Notes under the pieces: generated by a model
The model's database searches: none
The model's input: the letters and a program-made list of their open reading frames with translations, nothing else
What the model was told of the DNA's origin: nothing
Position numbers and translations under genes: made by a program
Part shown: in pieces, positions 56,266 to 64,000 of the stretch
How the letters are laid out: every line of letters begins with the position of its first letter
Position numbering within the stretch: position 1 is the stretch's first letter
Assembly (NCBI RefSeq): GCF_011008845.1
Contig: NZ_JAAIWM010000003.1
Span: 186,001-250,000, forward strand
Length of the DNA stretch: 64,000 bases
From: Bacillus mesophilus
Lineage (GTDB): Bacteria > Bacillota > Bacilli > Bacillales > SA4
Direction: 5' to 3'

Positions 56266-56505
56266 TGTTTTACCTTCCTTATTTAAGAGGTTTTACCATT
56301 CTAGACCATTTTAACATGATATTTGTCATAGGTGTATCAGTATATTTATCATATGCAACATTAAATCATATTAGTATAGTGATTTTACCGTCTGATTTAA
56401 ACAAACGTTTAATTAACTCTCATCTACAATGTTGTACTGAAGCGCTTTATTACCCCTGGTAAAAATTTAACTTCAAACACATTTCAAAAAATATTATCCA
56501 ATAAA

Positions 56506-56540
56506 AACAAAAAGATAACCAAGGTATCCCCTGATTATCC
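56506..56540 (-). terminator. Terminator of degU
   Basis: Imperfect arms GATAACCAAGG / CCTGATTATC, then TTTTTG on the minus strand, about 10 bases after the stop. The gap 56266-56505 upstream of degV shows no gene. Confidence 0.72.
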
Positions 56541-56549
56541 CCATTGTTT

Positions 56550-57230
56550 CTATTTTACCTCAACCCAACCATTTTTAATCGATACGACAACAGCTTGAGT
56601 ACGATCATTCACATTCATTTTAGTAAGAATATTACTCACATGATTCTTAACTGTCTTTTCACTGATGAAAAGTATTTCACCAATACTACGGTTACTTTTA
56701 CCATCTGCAAGTAATTGCAACACTTCACATTCACGTCTAGTTAATAAATGAAGTGGACGTCTTACTTCTACTTCTTTTTTTAATGTTCCTTGATTACTAG
56801 AAGCCAAGCGTCGGTATTCCTTGACAAGATTATGCGTAACCTTAGGATGTAAGTAAGAACCTCCATCAGCTACAACCTTTACAGCCTCAACAAGCTGTTC
56901 AGCATCCATTTCCTTTAACAAGTATCCTTGTGCACCTGTTTTCAATGCATGTGAAACATAGTTTTCATCGTCATGAATAGATAAGATAATCACTTTTGTC
57001 TCGGGGAACCTCGCTACTAACTGACCTGTAGCCTCCACACCATTTAATGTTGGCATATTTATATCCATAATCACTACATCTGGTTGATGTTGCTCTACAA
57101 GACCAAGCGCCTGAGAGCCATCATCACCCTCTGCTATTACTTCAAAATTTGCTTCAAAATCTAAAATCCGCTTAACTCCTTCACGGAATAACTGGTGATC
57201 ATCAATAATTATGATATTTGTCTTCTTCAA
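56550..57230 (-). CDS. degU: Response regulator DegU
   Basis: 226 residues (NarL family): receiver domain with phospho-acceptor Asp56 (VVIMDINMP) and a C-terminal LuxR-type HTH ([18 protein letters not shown]-like segment). Controls degradative enzymes, competence, motility and biofilm. Start is a TTG eight bases after GGAGG. Follows degS by 26 bases. Confidence 0.97.
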   Translation of the reverse strand: MKKTNIIIIDDHQLFREGVKRILDFEANFEVIAEGDDGSQALGLVEQHQPDVVIMDINMPTLNGVEATGQLVARFPETKVIILSIHDDENYVSHALKTGAQGYLLKEMDAEQLVEAVKVVADGGSYLHPKVTHNLVKEYRRLASSNQGTLKKEVEVRRPLHLLTRRECEVLQLLADGKSNRSIGEILFISEKTVKNHVSNILTKMNVNDRTQAVVVSIKNGWVEVK

Positions 57231-57256
57231 AAGTTTCGCCTCCCACAGCTATTCAA

Positions 57257-58408
57257 CTAAGCATTTAACGGAATCTTCATTAAGATGGTTGTCCCAGCAT
57301 CGAGTTTAGAGTCAATTGAAATCTGTCCTTCTAAAATCTCAATTCTTTCTCTCATTCCAATTAAACCAAAGGACTTCTCTTTTTTCTCTTCTATATTAAA
57401 TCCTTTTCCATTATCTTTCACAACAACCGTAATCTGTTCACGTTGGATTTCTAGTTTAACATGGATCTCAGAAGCTGCCGAATGCTTACACGCGTTTTGA
57501 ACAGATTCTTGTATTAATCGAAACAACGCTACCTCAAGCTTCGCTGGTAACCTTTGTTCACTACCAAGATGGATAAAACGTATAGTAGCATGATTATTAT
57601 AGTCTTCGATAGTATCTAAGTATTTTTTGAGGGTAGGAATCAGACCAAGATCATCCAATGCCATCGGGCGTAGGTCATAAATGATTCTTCTAACCTCATA
57701 TAAGGCATTCCTTACCATCTTTCGTAAATTACGAATTTCAAGAATTGCTTCCTCGCCACTACGCTCACGATATATTTTTTCAATTAAATCTGATCTCATC
57801 ATAACATTAGCTAGCATTTGAGCAGGTCCATCATGAATTTCACGAGATAACCGCTTACGCTCATCTTCTTGTGCCTCAATAATCTTCAAACCGTAATCCT
57901 GTTTTTGCTTAGCATCCTCAACCATATCTCCAAAAGCTCTTAAATCACTATCCAGGTAATTTAGCACGACCGAAATTTGACCAACCAAAGAATCAGCACG
58001 CTCAATTGTTTCAGTCAAACCGATTAGTCTACGTTCAATTTCATCACGACGGTCACGAAGCTGTTTTTCCTTTTGGCGAATGACAGTAAGCTCCATTTGT
58101 AGGGTATGTGCCTTTTCATAAGCTTCACGTATTTCTCCCTCTGTATAGCTCTTAAAATGCTGACTAACTTCAGAGAGTCGTTTTCTAGCAAATTTAGTAT
58201 GAACCTCAAGCTTGTCCCCCTCTTCAATAATCGATAAGACTCGCTCCTTTAAATCCTTTAATTCCTCAGCTAATGAATCAAATTCCTGACGGGACTGTTC
58301 ACCAATTCGAAAAATTTCATCCTTACTAACCTCAACGGTATCTACCATTTTGACTAGGATCTCATCTAACATCTTACTATCAAGTTTGGTCTTCTTTTTA
58401 GCAGGCAT
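57257..58408 (-). CDS. degS: Sensor histidine kinase DegS
   Basis: 383 residues, cytoplasmic. Long coiled-coil sensor part (about 1-180), HisKA_3 domain with His192 in SREIHDGPAQ, and an HATPase domain (VKDNGKGF, SFGLIGMRER). Phosphorylates DegU. GGAGG precedes the ATG. Same arrangement and size as B. subtilis DegS (385). Confidence 0.97.
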   Translation of the reverse strand: MPAKKKTKLDSKMLDEILVKMVDTVEVSKDEIFRIGEQSRQEFDSLAEELKDLKERVLSIIEEGDKLEVHTKFARKRLSEVSQHFKSYTEGEIREAYEKAHTLQMELTVIRQKEKQLRDRRDEIERRLIGLTETIERADSLVGQISVVLNYLDSDLRAFGDMVEDAKQKQDYGLKIIEAQEDERKRLSREIHDGPAQMLANVMMRSDLIEKIYRERSGEEAILEIRNLRKMVRNALYEVRRIIYDLRPMALDDLGLIPTLKKYLDTIEDYNNHATIRFIHLGSEQRLPAKLEVALFRLIQESVQNACKHSAASEIHVKLEIQREQITVVVKDNGKGFNIEEKKEKSFGLIGMRERIEILEGQISIDSKLDAGTTILMKIPLNA

Positions 58409-58713
58409 TTGTATTCCTCCACATTAACAGTACAAAAACCATCAAAGTATTACTAGCAACTTCCTACCTATTTATACTACTTATATTATAGGACAAAAGA
58501 GCCAGAGTACACTATAAAATTCGACAATTATGAGATACTAAGTAATTCGAAACATGGAGCAGCTCTGTGACGTCTAATTAATAAACAACACACCCCTAAA
58601 CTGATCTATGCCTATTAATAAGCGAGGTCAAATATCTTGAATTAACTTAAGTTTCAGAACGATAGTGTGTAAGAATTTTTTTGATGCTAACTTCAATAGG
58701 AAAAAATAAATAA
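58409..58713. other. Divergent gap between degS and yvyE
   Basis: About 300 bases with no gene. TTGTCGAA on the minus strand (58520-58527) contains a Spo0A-box core; a TATAAT lies a little closer to degS but I could not find a convincing -35. Confidence 0.4.
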
Positions 58714-58742
58714 TTGATGTAAAAATGCTGTCGATTTATAAT
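58714..58742 (+). promoter_or_regulatory. sigma-A promoter of yvyE
   Basis: TTGATG, 17-bp spacer, TATAAT. It overlaps the first codon of the longest possible yvyE frame, which supports the later start at 58825. Confidence 0.82.
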
Positions 58743-58824
58743 GAAAGAAGTATGTTCTTTTGAGGATGTTCTTTTAATACTATTTATATCGGATAACCTC
58801 GCTGGAAAAAGGGAGGGTAAAGCT

Positions 58825-59460
58825 ATGCTGTTAAGCTATAAAACGGTACAAGGCTATGGCCATAATGAAATTCATATACAAAAGTCAAGGTTTATTTGTT
58901 ATGTTAATCGAGCAACCACGGAGGAAGAAGCACAAGGTTTTATCCAAGAAATTAAAAAACAGCATCGTGATGCTAACCATAATTGTTCAGCTTACTTAAT
59001 TGGTGAAAATAACCAAATTCAAAAAGCTAATGATGATGGAGAACCAAGTGGTACAGCTGGCGTTCCAATGCTAGAAGTACTTAAAAAAAAGGATTTAAAA
59101 GACACAGTCGTAGTGGTAACTAGATACTTCGGTGGAATAAAGCTAGGTGCAGGTGGACTGATCCGTGCGTATGGTTCGGCAACATCTGAAGGAATAAATT
59201 TTGTCGGAATAGTTGAACGTAAGCTTATGAGGGTTATGAGTGTAAAGGTCGATTATACTTGGGTTGGAAAGATTGAAAATGAACTAAGATCTTCTGAATA
59301 TCAATTAAAAGATACACATTATACAGATATTGTCGAATTTGAAATTTATGTAGAAGAAAGTCAAACTGATTCATTCTCCAAGTGGATGGTAGAAATGACG
59401 AATGGACAGGGCGTTATTTTAAATGGTGTATTGGAGTACTTAGAGAAGAAAACTATATAA
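58825..59460 (+). CDS. yvyE: YvyE, IMPACT/YigZ family protein
   Basis: 211 residues: UPF0029/IMPACT N-terminal domain (KSRFICYVNRATTEEEAQGF; DDGEPSGTAGVPMLEVL; VVVTRYFGGIKLGAGGLIRA) and a C-terminal DUF1949 domain (about 140-205). Binds RNA/ribosome-related targets in other species; precise role unknown. Start ATG at 58825 with GGGAGGG. On the plus strand, unlike most of the window, and followed by an LCP gene 26 bases later. Confidence 0.93.
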   Translation: MLLSYKTVQGYGHNEIHIQKSRFICYVNRATTEEEAQGFIQEIKKQHRDANHNCSAYLIGENNQIQKANDDGEPSGTAGVPMLEVLKKKDLKDTVVVVTRYFGGIKLGAGGLIRAYGSATSEGINFVGIVERKLMRVMSVKVDYTWVGKIENELRSSEYQLKDTHYTDIVEFEIYVEESQTDSFSKWMVEMTNGQGVILNGVLEYLEKKTI

Positions 59461-59486
59461 GAGTTTCACTGAGGGGAAGTTTTTTA

Positions 59487-60512
59487 ATGAATAAAAATGA
59501 CTCAAGAGATATATTGAGGAAAAATAAAAAGAAAAGCAAGCTTAAAAGAATTCTGCTTTTTTCAACTGTGGTCCTTTGTTTAGTAAGTATATATGTAGGT
59601 AGTTTGTTTTTTCAAACTTATAATGCCGCAAGTAACTCTTATGTAGAAATCAAAGACCGTGAAGATAAATCGAAGTTACGTATAAAGCCAGTTGAGATTT
59701 CTAACGATCCTGTTTCAGTATTAATTCTTGGAGTAGAGGATTATTCTGGAGAATATGATAGAGGCCGTTCTGATACGTTAATTGTCGCTACTTTTAATCC
59801 AACAGACCAAACACTAAAAATGCTTAGTATTCCGCGAGACACAAGGGTCGAAATTCCCGATTACAAAATGGACAAAATAAACCATGCTTATTCGTTAGGT
59901 GATAAGGAACTAACTATTGATACAGTAGAAGAATTCCTAGAAATCCCCATTGATTATTATGTAACTGTTAATTTTCAAGGCTTTATCAATATTGTTGATG
60001 AGCTTGGTGGAGTAACAGTAGATGTTCCGTTTGACTTTGATGATATTAATGGAAAAAGAGAAACGTTCTATTTTGAAGAGGGTGAAATGACGTTATCTGG
60101 AGAAGCTGCTTTAGTCTATGCAAGAATGAGGAAGAAAGATCCACGAGGTGATTTCGGACGAAATGATCGACAAAAACAAATCGTTTCAGCAGTAATCGAC
60201 AAACTTTCAACGACAACTGCTCTTACAAAGATTGATGATATTGTCTTAGAGATTGGAAATAATGTAGAAACAAACGTCAAGCTTGGAGAAGCTATTACCT
60301 TCAGACAAAAATACAAAGATTTTAATTCTTCAAAGATTGAAACCCTTAATATCGAGGGGTATGACTTTTATCAAGATAATATTTATTACTTCGACCCTGA
60401 TGATGAAAAGCTAGAAACCCTTAAACACGAACTACAGAAACATCTAGAACAGAATCCAGCTACTCAACCTACTACAGAAACAAATAAAACCTTATCAAGT
60501 AATGATAGTTAG
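59487..60512 (+). CDS. LytR-CpsA-Psr (LCP) family glycopolymer ligase
   Basis: 341 residues: one N-terminal membrane helix (about 20-40), then an extracellular LCP domain (about 75-300) with RSDTLIVATFNP, LSIPRDTRV, DKINHAYSLG and FGRNDRQKQIV, holding the conserved Arg/Asp residues that bind polyprenyl pyrophosphate. LCP enzymes attach teichoic acids or other polymers to peptidoglycan. GAGGGG before the ATG at 59487. Position after yvyE matches B. subtilis LytR/YvhJ. A close paralogue converges on it. Confidence 0.92.
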   Translation: MNKNDSRDILRKNKKKSKLKRILLFSTVVLCLVSIYVGSLFFQTYNAASNSYVEIKDREDKSKLRIKPVEISNDPVSVLILGVEDYSGEYDRGRSDTLIVATFNPTDQTLKMLSIPRDTRVEIPDYKMDKINHAYSLGDKELTIDTVEEFLEIPIDYYVTVNFQGFINIVDELGGVTVDVPFDFDDINGKRETFYFEEGEMTLSGEAALVYARMRKKDPRGDFGRNDRQKQIVSAVIDKLSTTTALTKIDDIVLEIGNNVETNVKLGEAITFRQKYKDFNSSKIETLNIEGYDFYQDNIYYFDPDDEKLETLKHELQKHLEQNPATQPTTETNKTLSSNDS

Positions 60513-60540
60513 ATTTTGTTTTTTAAAATTTGAGCCTAAA

Positions 60541-60578
60541 AACAAAAGGGGAAGCCAATTAGGCTTCCTTTTTGTTTA
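60541..60578. terminator. Bidirectional terminator between two LCP genes
   Basis: Arms AAGGGGAAGCC / GGCTTCCTT (60546-60556, 60562-60570) flanked by A-run and T-run, between convergent stops. Confidence 0.9.
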
Positions 60579-60606
60579 ATATACTAGATCCAGCATTAGG
60601 ATTTAA

Positions 60607-61584
60607 CTAATTAGTATTATTTATATTTAAATGTTCTTTTAGTTTATCCTGAATAACAGTCAAACTATCTTCTTTAGGAACGTAATAATAAATCCTATTT
60701 ATTCTTGAATTCTCCCCTTCAAGTGTTAGATTCTCACTGTCGTTTAAATCTATATTCTTATACATACCAGCAAAATTCACTAACTCTCCTGGCTTTAAGT
60801 TAGTTTCAACATTAGAACCAACATGCTCTGCAATATCAGTAGCCTTAAATAAAATAGTTGGGTTATTAACCTTACTTACCAGTGCTTTTACAGCTTGCTT
60901 CTGGCGCTCTATTCTTCCGAAATCTCCCTGTTTATCCTGTGATCTCATTCTTACATAAGCAAGGGCTTCTTCCCCATTCAAGCTTTGAACGCCCTTAGTA
61001 AAGTACAGCTTTTTATAGGCTTCTTCATCACTATATTCCCAAAAATCAAATGGAACATCTACTGAAATACCGCCTACTTCATCTACAATTTCTTTAAATC
61101 CTTCGAAGTTTACTTTTGCATAATAGTCTATAGGTATATCAAGAAAGTTTTCTACTGTCTCTATAGTAAGATCTGATCCACCGAAAACATGTGCATGGTT
61201 AATTTTATCCTTTCCACGCCCTGGTAGTTCAACATATGTGTCTCTTGGGATACTAACCATTTTCATACTTTTATCAACAGGATTAAATGTAATAATAACC
61301 AAAGAATCAGTACGTCCATTTTTACCACCACTACTGTAATCTTCTAATCCCATTAATAAGATGGAAATCGGATCTTTATGAACAACTACTGCTTCCTCTC
61401 TCTTTTTAGACTTATCGCCTCTTTCTAAGTCTTTAAATGAGTTACTTGCAGCATTATAGCTGCTATACAAGAAATATCCTAAACAAATGGCTGCTATTGA
61501 GAACGTAATTAATATGGTATAAATTACTTTCTTCTTACGTCTCTTTTTTTTGTCAAATAGTTTATCTGCTCTATTATTAGTCAT
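60607..61584 (-). CDS. LytR-CpsA-Psr (LCP) family glycopolymer ligase, second copy
   Basis: 325 residues with the same plan as its neighbour: basic start, membrane helix (about 20-42), LCP domain with RTDSLVIITFNP, VSIPRDTYVELPGRGKDKIN and FGRIERQKQAV. Many stretches are shared (YNAASNS, INHA, IPIDYY, FEGFKEIVDE), so the two probably arose by duplication and inversion. AAGGGG lies 13 bases before the ATG. It is the last gene before the subtilase, and may serve a different wall polymer. Confidence 0.9.
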   Translation of the reverse strand: MTNNRADKLFDKKKRRKKKVIYTILITFSIAAICLGYFLYSSYNAASNSFKDLERGDKSKKREEAVVVHKDPISILLMGLEDYSSGGKNGRTDSLVIITFNPVDKSMKMVSIPRDTYVELPGRGKDKINHAHVFGGSDLTIETVENFLDIPIDYYAKVNFEGFKEIVDEVGGISVDVPFDFWEYSDEEAYKKLYFTKGVQSLNGEEALAYVRMRSQDKQGDFGRIERQKQAVKALVSKVNNPTILFKATDIAEHVGSNVETNLKPGELVNFAGMYKNIDLNDSENLTLEGENSRINRIYYYVPKEDSLTVIQDKLKEHLNINNTN

Positions 61585-61654
61585 ACTTCATTTACATCCC
61601 CTTTAAATTTCAACACCACTAGCATAGGAATTCTGAATTTTAATTTCAAAAACA

Positions 61655-61679
61655 AAGATAGGATCAATGCTCCTATCTT
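61655..61679 (-). terminator. Probable terminator downstream of the subtilase
   Basis: Arms AAGATAGGA / TCCTATCTT (61655-61663, 61671-61679), followed by TGTTTTTG on the minus strand. It is about 180 bases from the subtilase stop; nothing else is recognised between. Confidence 0.75.
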
Positions 61680-61860
61680 CAAAAAACGTATTTAAAAAAA
61701 ATTAAGGCAATAACGATAAGAAACTAGTATAAATCATATGAAACATAACAATAATATATTCCAAAACTAATTATCTATCATAGTATTGTATTTAGAATAC
61801 CTAATTTCAACATTTTACTACAATTTTTGCGAAAATGAAATTGTTAATTAATACCGAGTC

Positions 61861-63123
61861 TTATTTTACAAACTTCTCGTTAATATATCCTACTCTCCCA
61901 AACAAGTCTATCCGTAACCAGGAGCCTATGTCCTGAATGATTGGGTATGGGAACCCTGTATATAAAGAACCAAACTGAACTAAGCTACCAGACGTATTAT
62001 CATATACGGCAATGTTTACAACTGGATTTACTAATTTCGTATAAGTGCTAGGCCCTGTATTTAGGTTGTTGATGTTCGTACCGAAAGATGGCTTGGTATA
62101 CTCTTTTTTTACATAACCTACTCCGTTGCCAAATTTGACTTCATGCCAGCTACCATAATCTCTGATTCTAGGATACTCTTGGCCTGCATCAACTGCTCCT
62201 ACTCTAATTAAAGATCCATTTATTTTTTGATAAACCGCAGTACGGGTGTTTACTTCAAAGAAAAGTACATCACTTGTAAATACTTGTTGCACATCTTTCT
62301 CTCTTATAAAACCGATTCTCCCCGCTACATCAACTCTTAACCAAGACCCAATATCATTTATGATAGGATATTTGACCCCTTTGTAAAGGGACGCATACTG
62401 TACTAGACTACCAGACGTATTATCATAAACAGCAATATTTACAAGAGGACTCACAAATACTTTAGAGTTTTTAATTGTAGTATTTAAATTTTTAATCCTA
62501 CTACCACTAGATGGCTTGGTATATAGTTTATTTACATAGCCAATCCCATTGCCAAACTTTATTTCGAGCCAGTTTCCGTAGTGTCTAATTATTGGATATT
62601 CTTGTCCAGCATCAACTGCTCCTACTCTAACAAGCTGGTTATCTTTCTTTTCATATATTGCCGTTCTAGTTAATACTTCAAAATATTTGGCAGTCGATGG
62701 AAATACATACTTTACATCGCTCTCTTTAATAAATCCTATTCTTCCTGACAGATCTACACGAAGCCAAGCACCAATATCACTTATGATTGGGTACTCGACA
62801 CCTTTATATAATGATCCGAATTGAACTAACCTTCCGGATGTATTATCATAAACCGCAATATTCTTATTAGGTATAATCTTCAAGGACGAGTTTTTGAACG
62901 TTGTATTTAAATTCTTTATATTTTCACCGCTAGTTTGGCGTGTATATTCCTTTTTGACATAACCTACTCCATTGCCAAACTTAATCTCATGCCAATCACC
63001 GTAATCTCTTATTCTAGGATATTCTTGATTATCATCTACTGCTCCAGACCTAACTAATTTATCATTTATTTTTACATATATTGCAGTTCTTGCAATTGCC
63101 TTGAAATATTTATCAGAAGGATT
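61861..63123 (-). repeat. Three tandem 423-bp coding repeats in the subtilase
   Basis: Units run about 63123-62701, 62700-62278 and 62277-61861. Each encodes a block with RTAxYxK, VGAVDAGQEYP, KFGNGxGYV, NIAVYDNTSG, SLYKGVxYPII and GRIGFI. Protein similarity is high, especially between units 2 and 3. Confidence 0.9.
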
Positions 63124-64000
63124 AAATACTGAATGTTGATCAGGAAAATCTAAGCTTTGAGCTAAACCTAAACCGAACTCCTGATCCTTACCTGGTACCC
63201 CTAAATCTAATACAGTTTTCTGAAGAAGTGAACGAAGCTCTACTGCACCCAGAGTGGGATTTGCCTCTTTTAAAAGAGCTAAAATTCCAGTTACATATGG
63301 TGTCGCCATTGACGTCCCACTTATGATACTATACTCATTATTTAGGTAAGTACTTATAATTCCTACTCCTGGAGCTACAAGTTCTATTTCATTACTGGTT
63401 GGTGAAAAATCAGCCTTCAAATTCATTTCATCTACAGCACCCACAGAAATGACAGAGGCATGTCTTGCAGGGTACATTACTTCTTCTACATTATTTCCCG
63501 CAGCAGCAACAACTAATATTCCATTGTTATATGCAGTATCTAATAATTCTTTAATAACGGGATCTTCATTTAAGTAACCAAAGCTTAAATTAATGATATC
63601 CATCTTATTCTGAATGGACCATTCAATGGCAGCAGCTAAGTCAAACGTTGTTCCGTATCCTTGAGAATCTAAAATTTTCAATGAATATACGTTTGCATTT
63701 GGGGCAACACCTCTCGTGCCAATAGTATTATTTTGCGCATTGATAATACCAGTTACATGTGTACCATGACCATTGTCATCATGATAGGAAGTGGAGTTTT
63801 CTAGAAACGATACACCACCCTTTATGTTTAGGTCACTATGAGTAGAAACACCTGTATCTAATACCGCAACATCAATACCCTGACCAGTATACCCCGCCTC
63901 CCAAGTCTTATTAACGCGAGTCTTACTAATACCCCAATCCTCGACCTGTGATAAAACTTTTATGGGCTGCTCATAGATAATATTTTGGATTGATTCATTA
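61861..64000 (-). CDS. Secreted subtilisin-like protease with three surface-type repeats (N-terminus outside window)
   Basis: The open frame continues to the window edge, so at least 713 residues are present. The S8 catalytic triad is complete: Asp in VAVLDTGVSTH (near 63880), His in NGHGTHVTGI (near 63765) and Ser in SGTSMATPYVTG (63318-63310), with oxyanion Asn in AAAGNNVEE. After the protease domain come three tandem modules of 141 residues, each of two SH3-like halves (RTAIYxK ... KFGNGVGYVKK; NIAVYDNTSG ... DLSGRIGFI). Such repeats may bind the wall. The gene lies next to LCP ligases. It could be a cell-surface or extracellular protease of the Vpr/WprA kind; signal peptide not in view. 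Confidence 0.9.
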   Translation of the reverse strand, partial: NESIQNIIYEQPIKVLSQVEDWGISKTRVNKTWEAGYTGQGIDVAVLDTGVSTHSDLNIKGGVSFLENSTSYHDDNGHGTHVTGIINAQNNTIGTRGVAPNANVYSLKILDSQGYGTTFDLAAAIEWSIQNKMDIINLSFGYLNEDPVIKELLDTAYNNGILVVAAAGNNVEEVMYPARHASVISVGAVDEMNLKADFSPTSNEIELVAPGVGIISTYLNNEYSIISGTSMATPYVTGILALLKEANPTLGAVELRSLLQKTVLDLGVPGKDQEFGLGLAQSLDFPDQHSVFNPSDKYFKAIARTAIYVKINDKLVRSGAVDDNQEYPRIRDYGDWHEIKFGNGVGYVKKEYTRQTSGENIKNLNTTFKNSSLKIIPNKNIAVYDNTSGRLVQFGSLYKGVEYPIISDIGAWLRVDLSGRIGFIKESDVKYVFPSTAKYFEVLTRTAIYEKKDNQLVRVGAVDAGQEYPIIRHYGNWLEIKFGNGIGYVNKLYTKPSSGSRIKNLNTTIKNSKVFVSPLVNIAVYDNTSGSLVQYASLYKGVKYPIINDIGSWLRVDVAGRIGFIREKDVQQVFTSDVLFFEVNTRTAVYQKINGSLIRVGAVDAGQEYPRIRDYGSWHEVKFGNGVGYVKKEYTKPSFGTNINNLNTGPSTYTKLVNPVVNIAVYDNTSGSLVQFGSLYTGFPYPIIQDIGSWLRIDLFGRVGYINEKFVK

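Overview
The window is chromosomal DNA of a low-GC, motile, spore-forming Bacillaceae species. Evidence is Bacillus-type ribosome binding sites, frequent GTG/TTG starts, spore/competence genes (YjcZ-type peptides, sda, comF) and a gene order that follows the Bacillus subtilis uvrBA - minJ - ctpB - ftsEX - cccB - yvjA - prfB - secA - hpf - fliTSD - hag - csrA - fliW - flgLK - flgNM - comF - degV - degUS - yvyE - LytR region. I do not name a species. Almost every gene lies on the minus strand, so transcription runs from high to low coordinates. I found no rRNA, tRNA, CRISPR array or intact transposon.

Layout. 1-4.8 kb: start of uvrA, uvrB, a D,D-carboxypeptidase and a drug/metabolite permease. 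4.8-8 kb: c-di-GMP genes (a GAF-GGDEF-EAL protein interrupted by an in-frame TGA, and an HD-GYP protein). 8-12.3 kb: an SDR oxidoreductase and glpD/glpK, each behind a leader terminator suggesting GlpP antitermination. 12.8-13.1 kb: two tiny YjcZ-family peptides on the plus strand. 13.4-18 kb: a two-gene operon of membrane-anchored glycoside-hydrolase-like proteins. 18-31.5 kb: HemAT aerotaxis receptor, minJ, ctpB, then an insertion (relative to B. subtilis) of sensory genes: diguanylate cyclase, methyl-accepting receptor, sda, a histidine-kinase-like protein and a CarH-like cobalamin protein; then an EnvC-like hydrolase and ftsXE. 31.5-39 kb: cccB, yvjA, prfB with programmed frameshift, secA, hpf, csp. 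39-53 kb: late flagellar genes, with a probable flagellin glycosylation cluster beside hag. 53-60.5 kb: comFC/comFA, degV, degU/degS, yvyE, LCP ligase. 60.5-64 kb: a second LCP ligase and a large secreted subtilase cut by the window end.

How it works together. The flagellar genes form sigma-D units (promoters recognised for flgM, hag, flaG and hemAT) plus post-transcriptional control of flagellin by CsrA and FliW, with a clear CsrA hairpin in the hag leader. c-di-GMP enzymes, DegS/DegU, HemAT and other sensory genes tie motility to surface, oxygen and perhaps light signals.

Most unusual observations: (1) five intergenic arrays of degenerate short repeats, all phased at 21 bp, in two core flavours and always in the same orientation; (2) a stand-alone protein carrying both the W-x9-EH and ExHxxG motifs of CarH-type B12 photoreceptors, overlapping a kinase-like gene whose phospho-acceptor His is Ser; (3) a short promoter/palindrome/terminator unit just ahead of a chemoreceptor gene.
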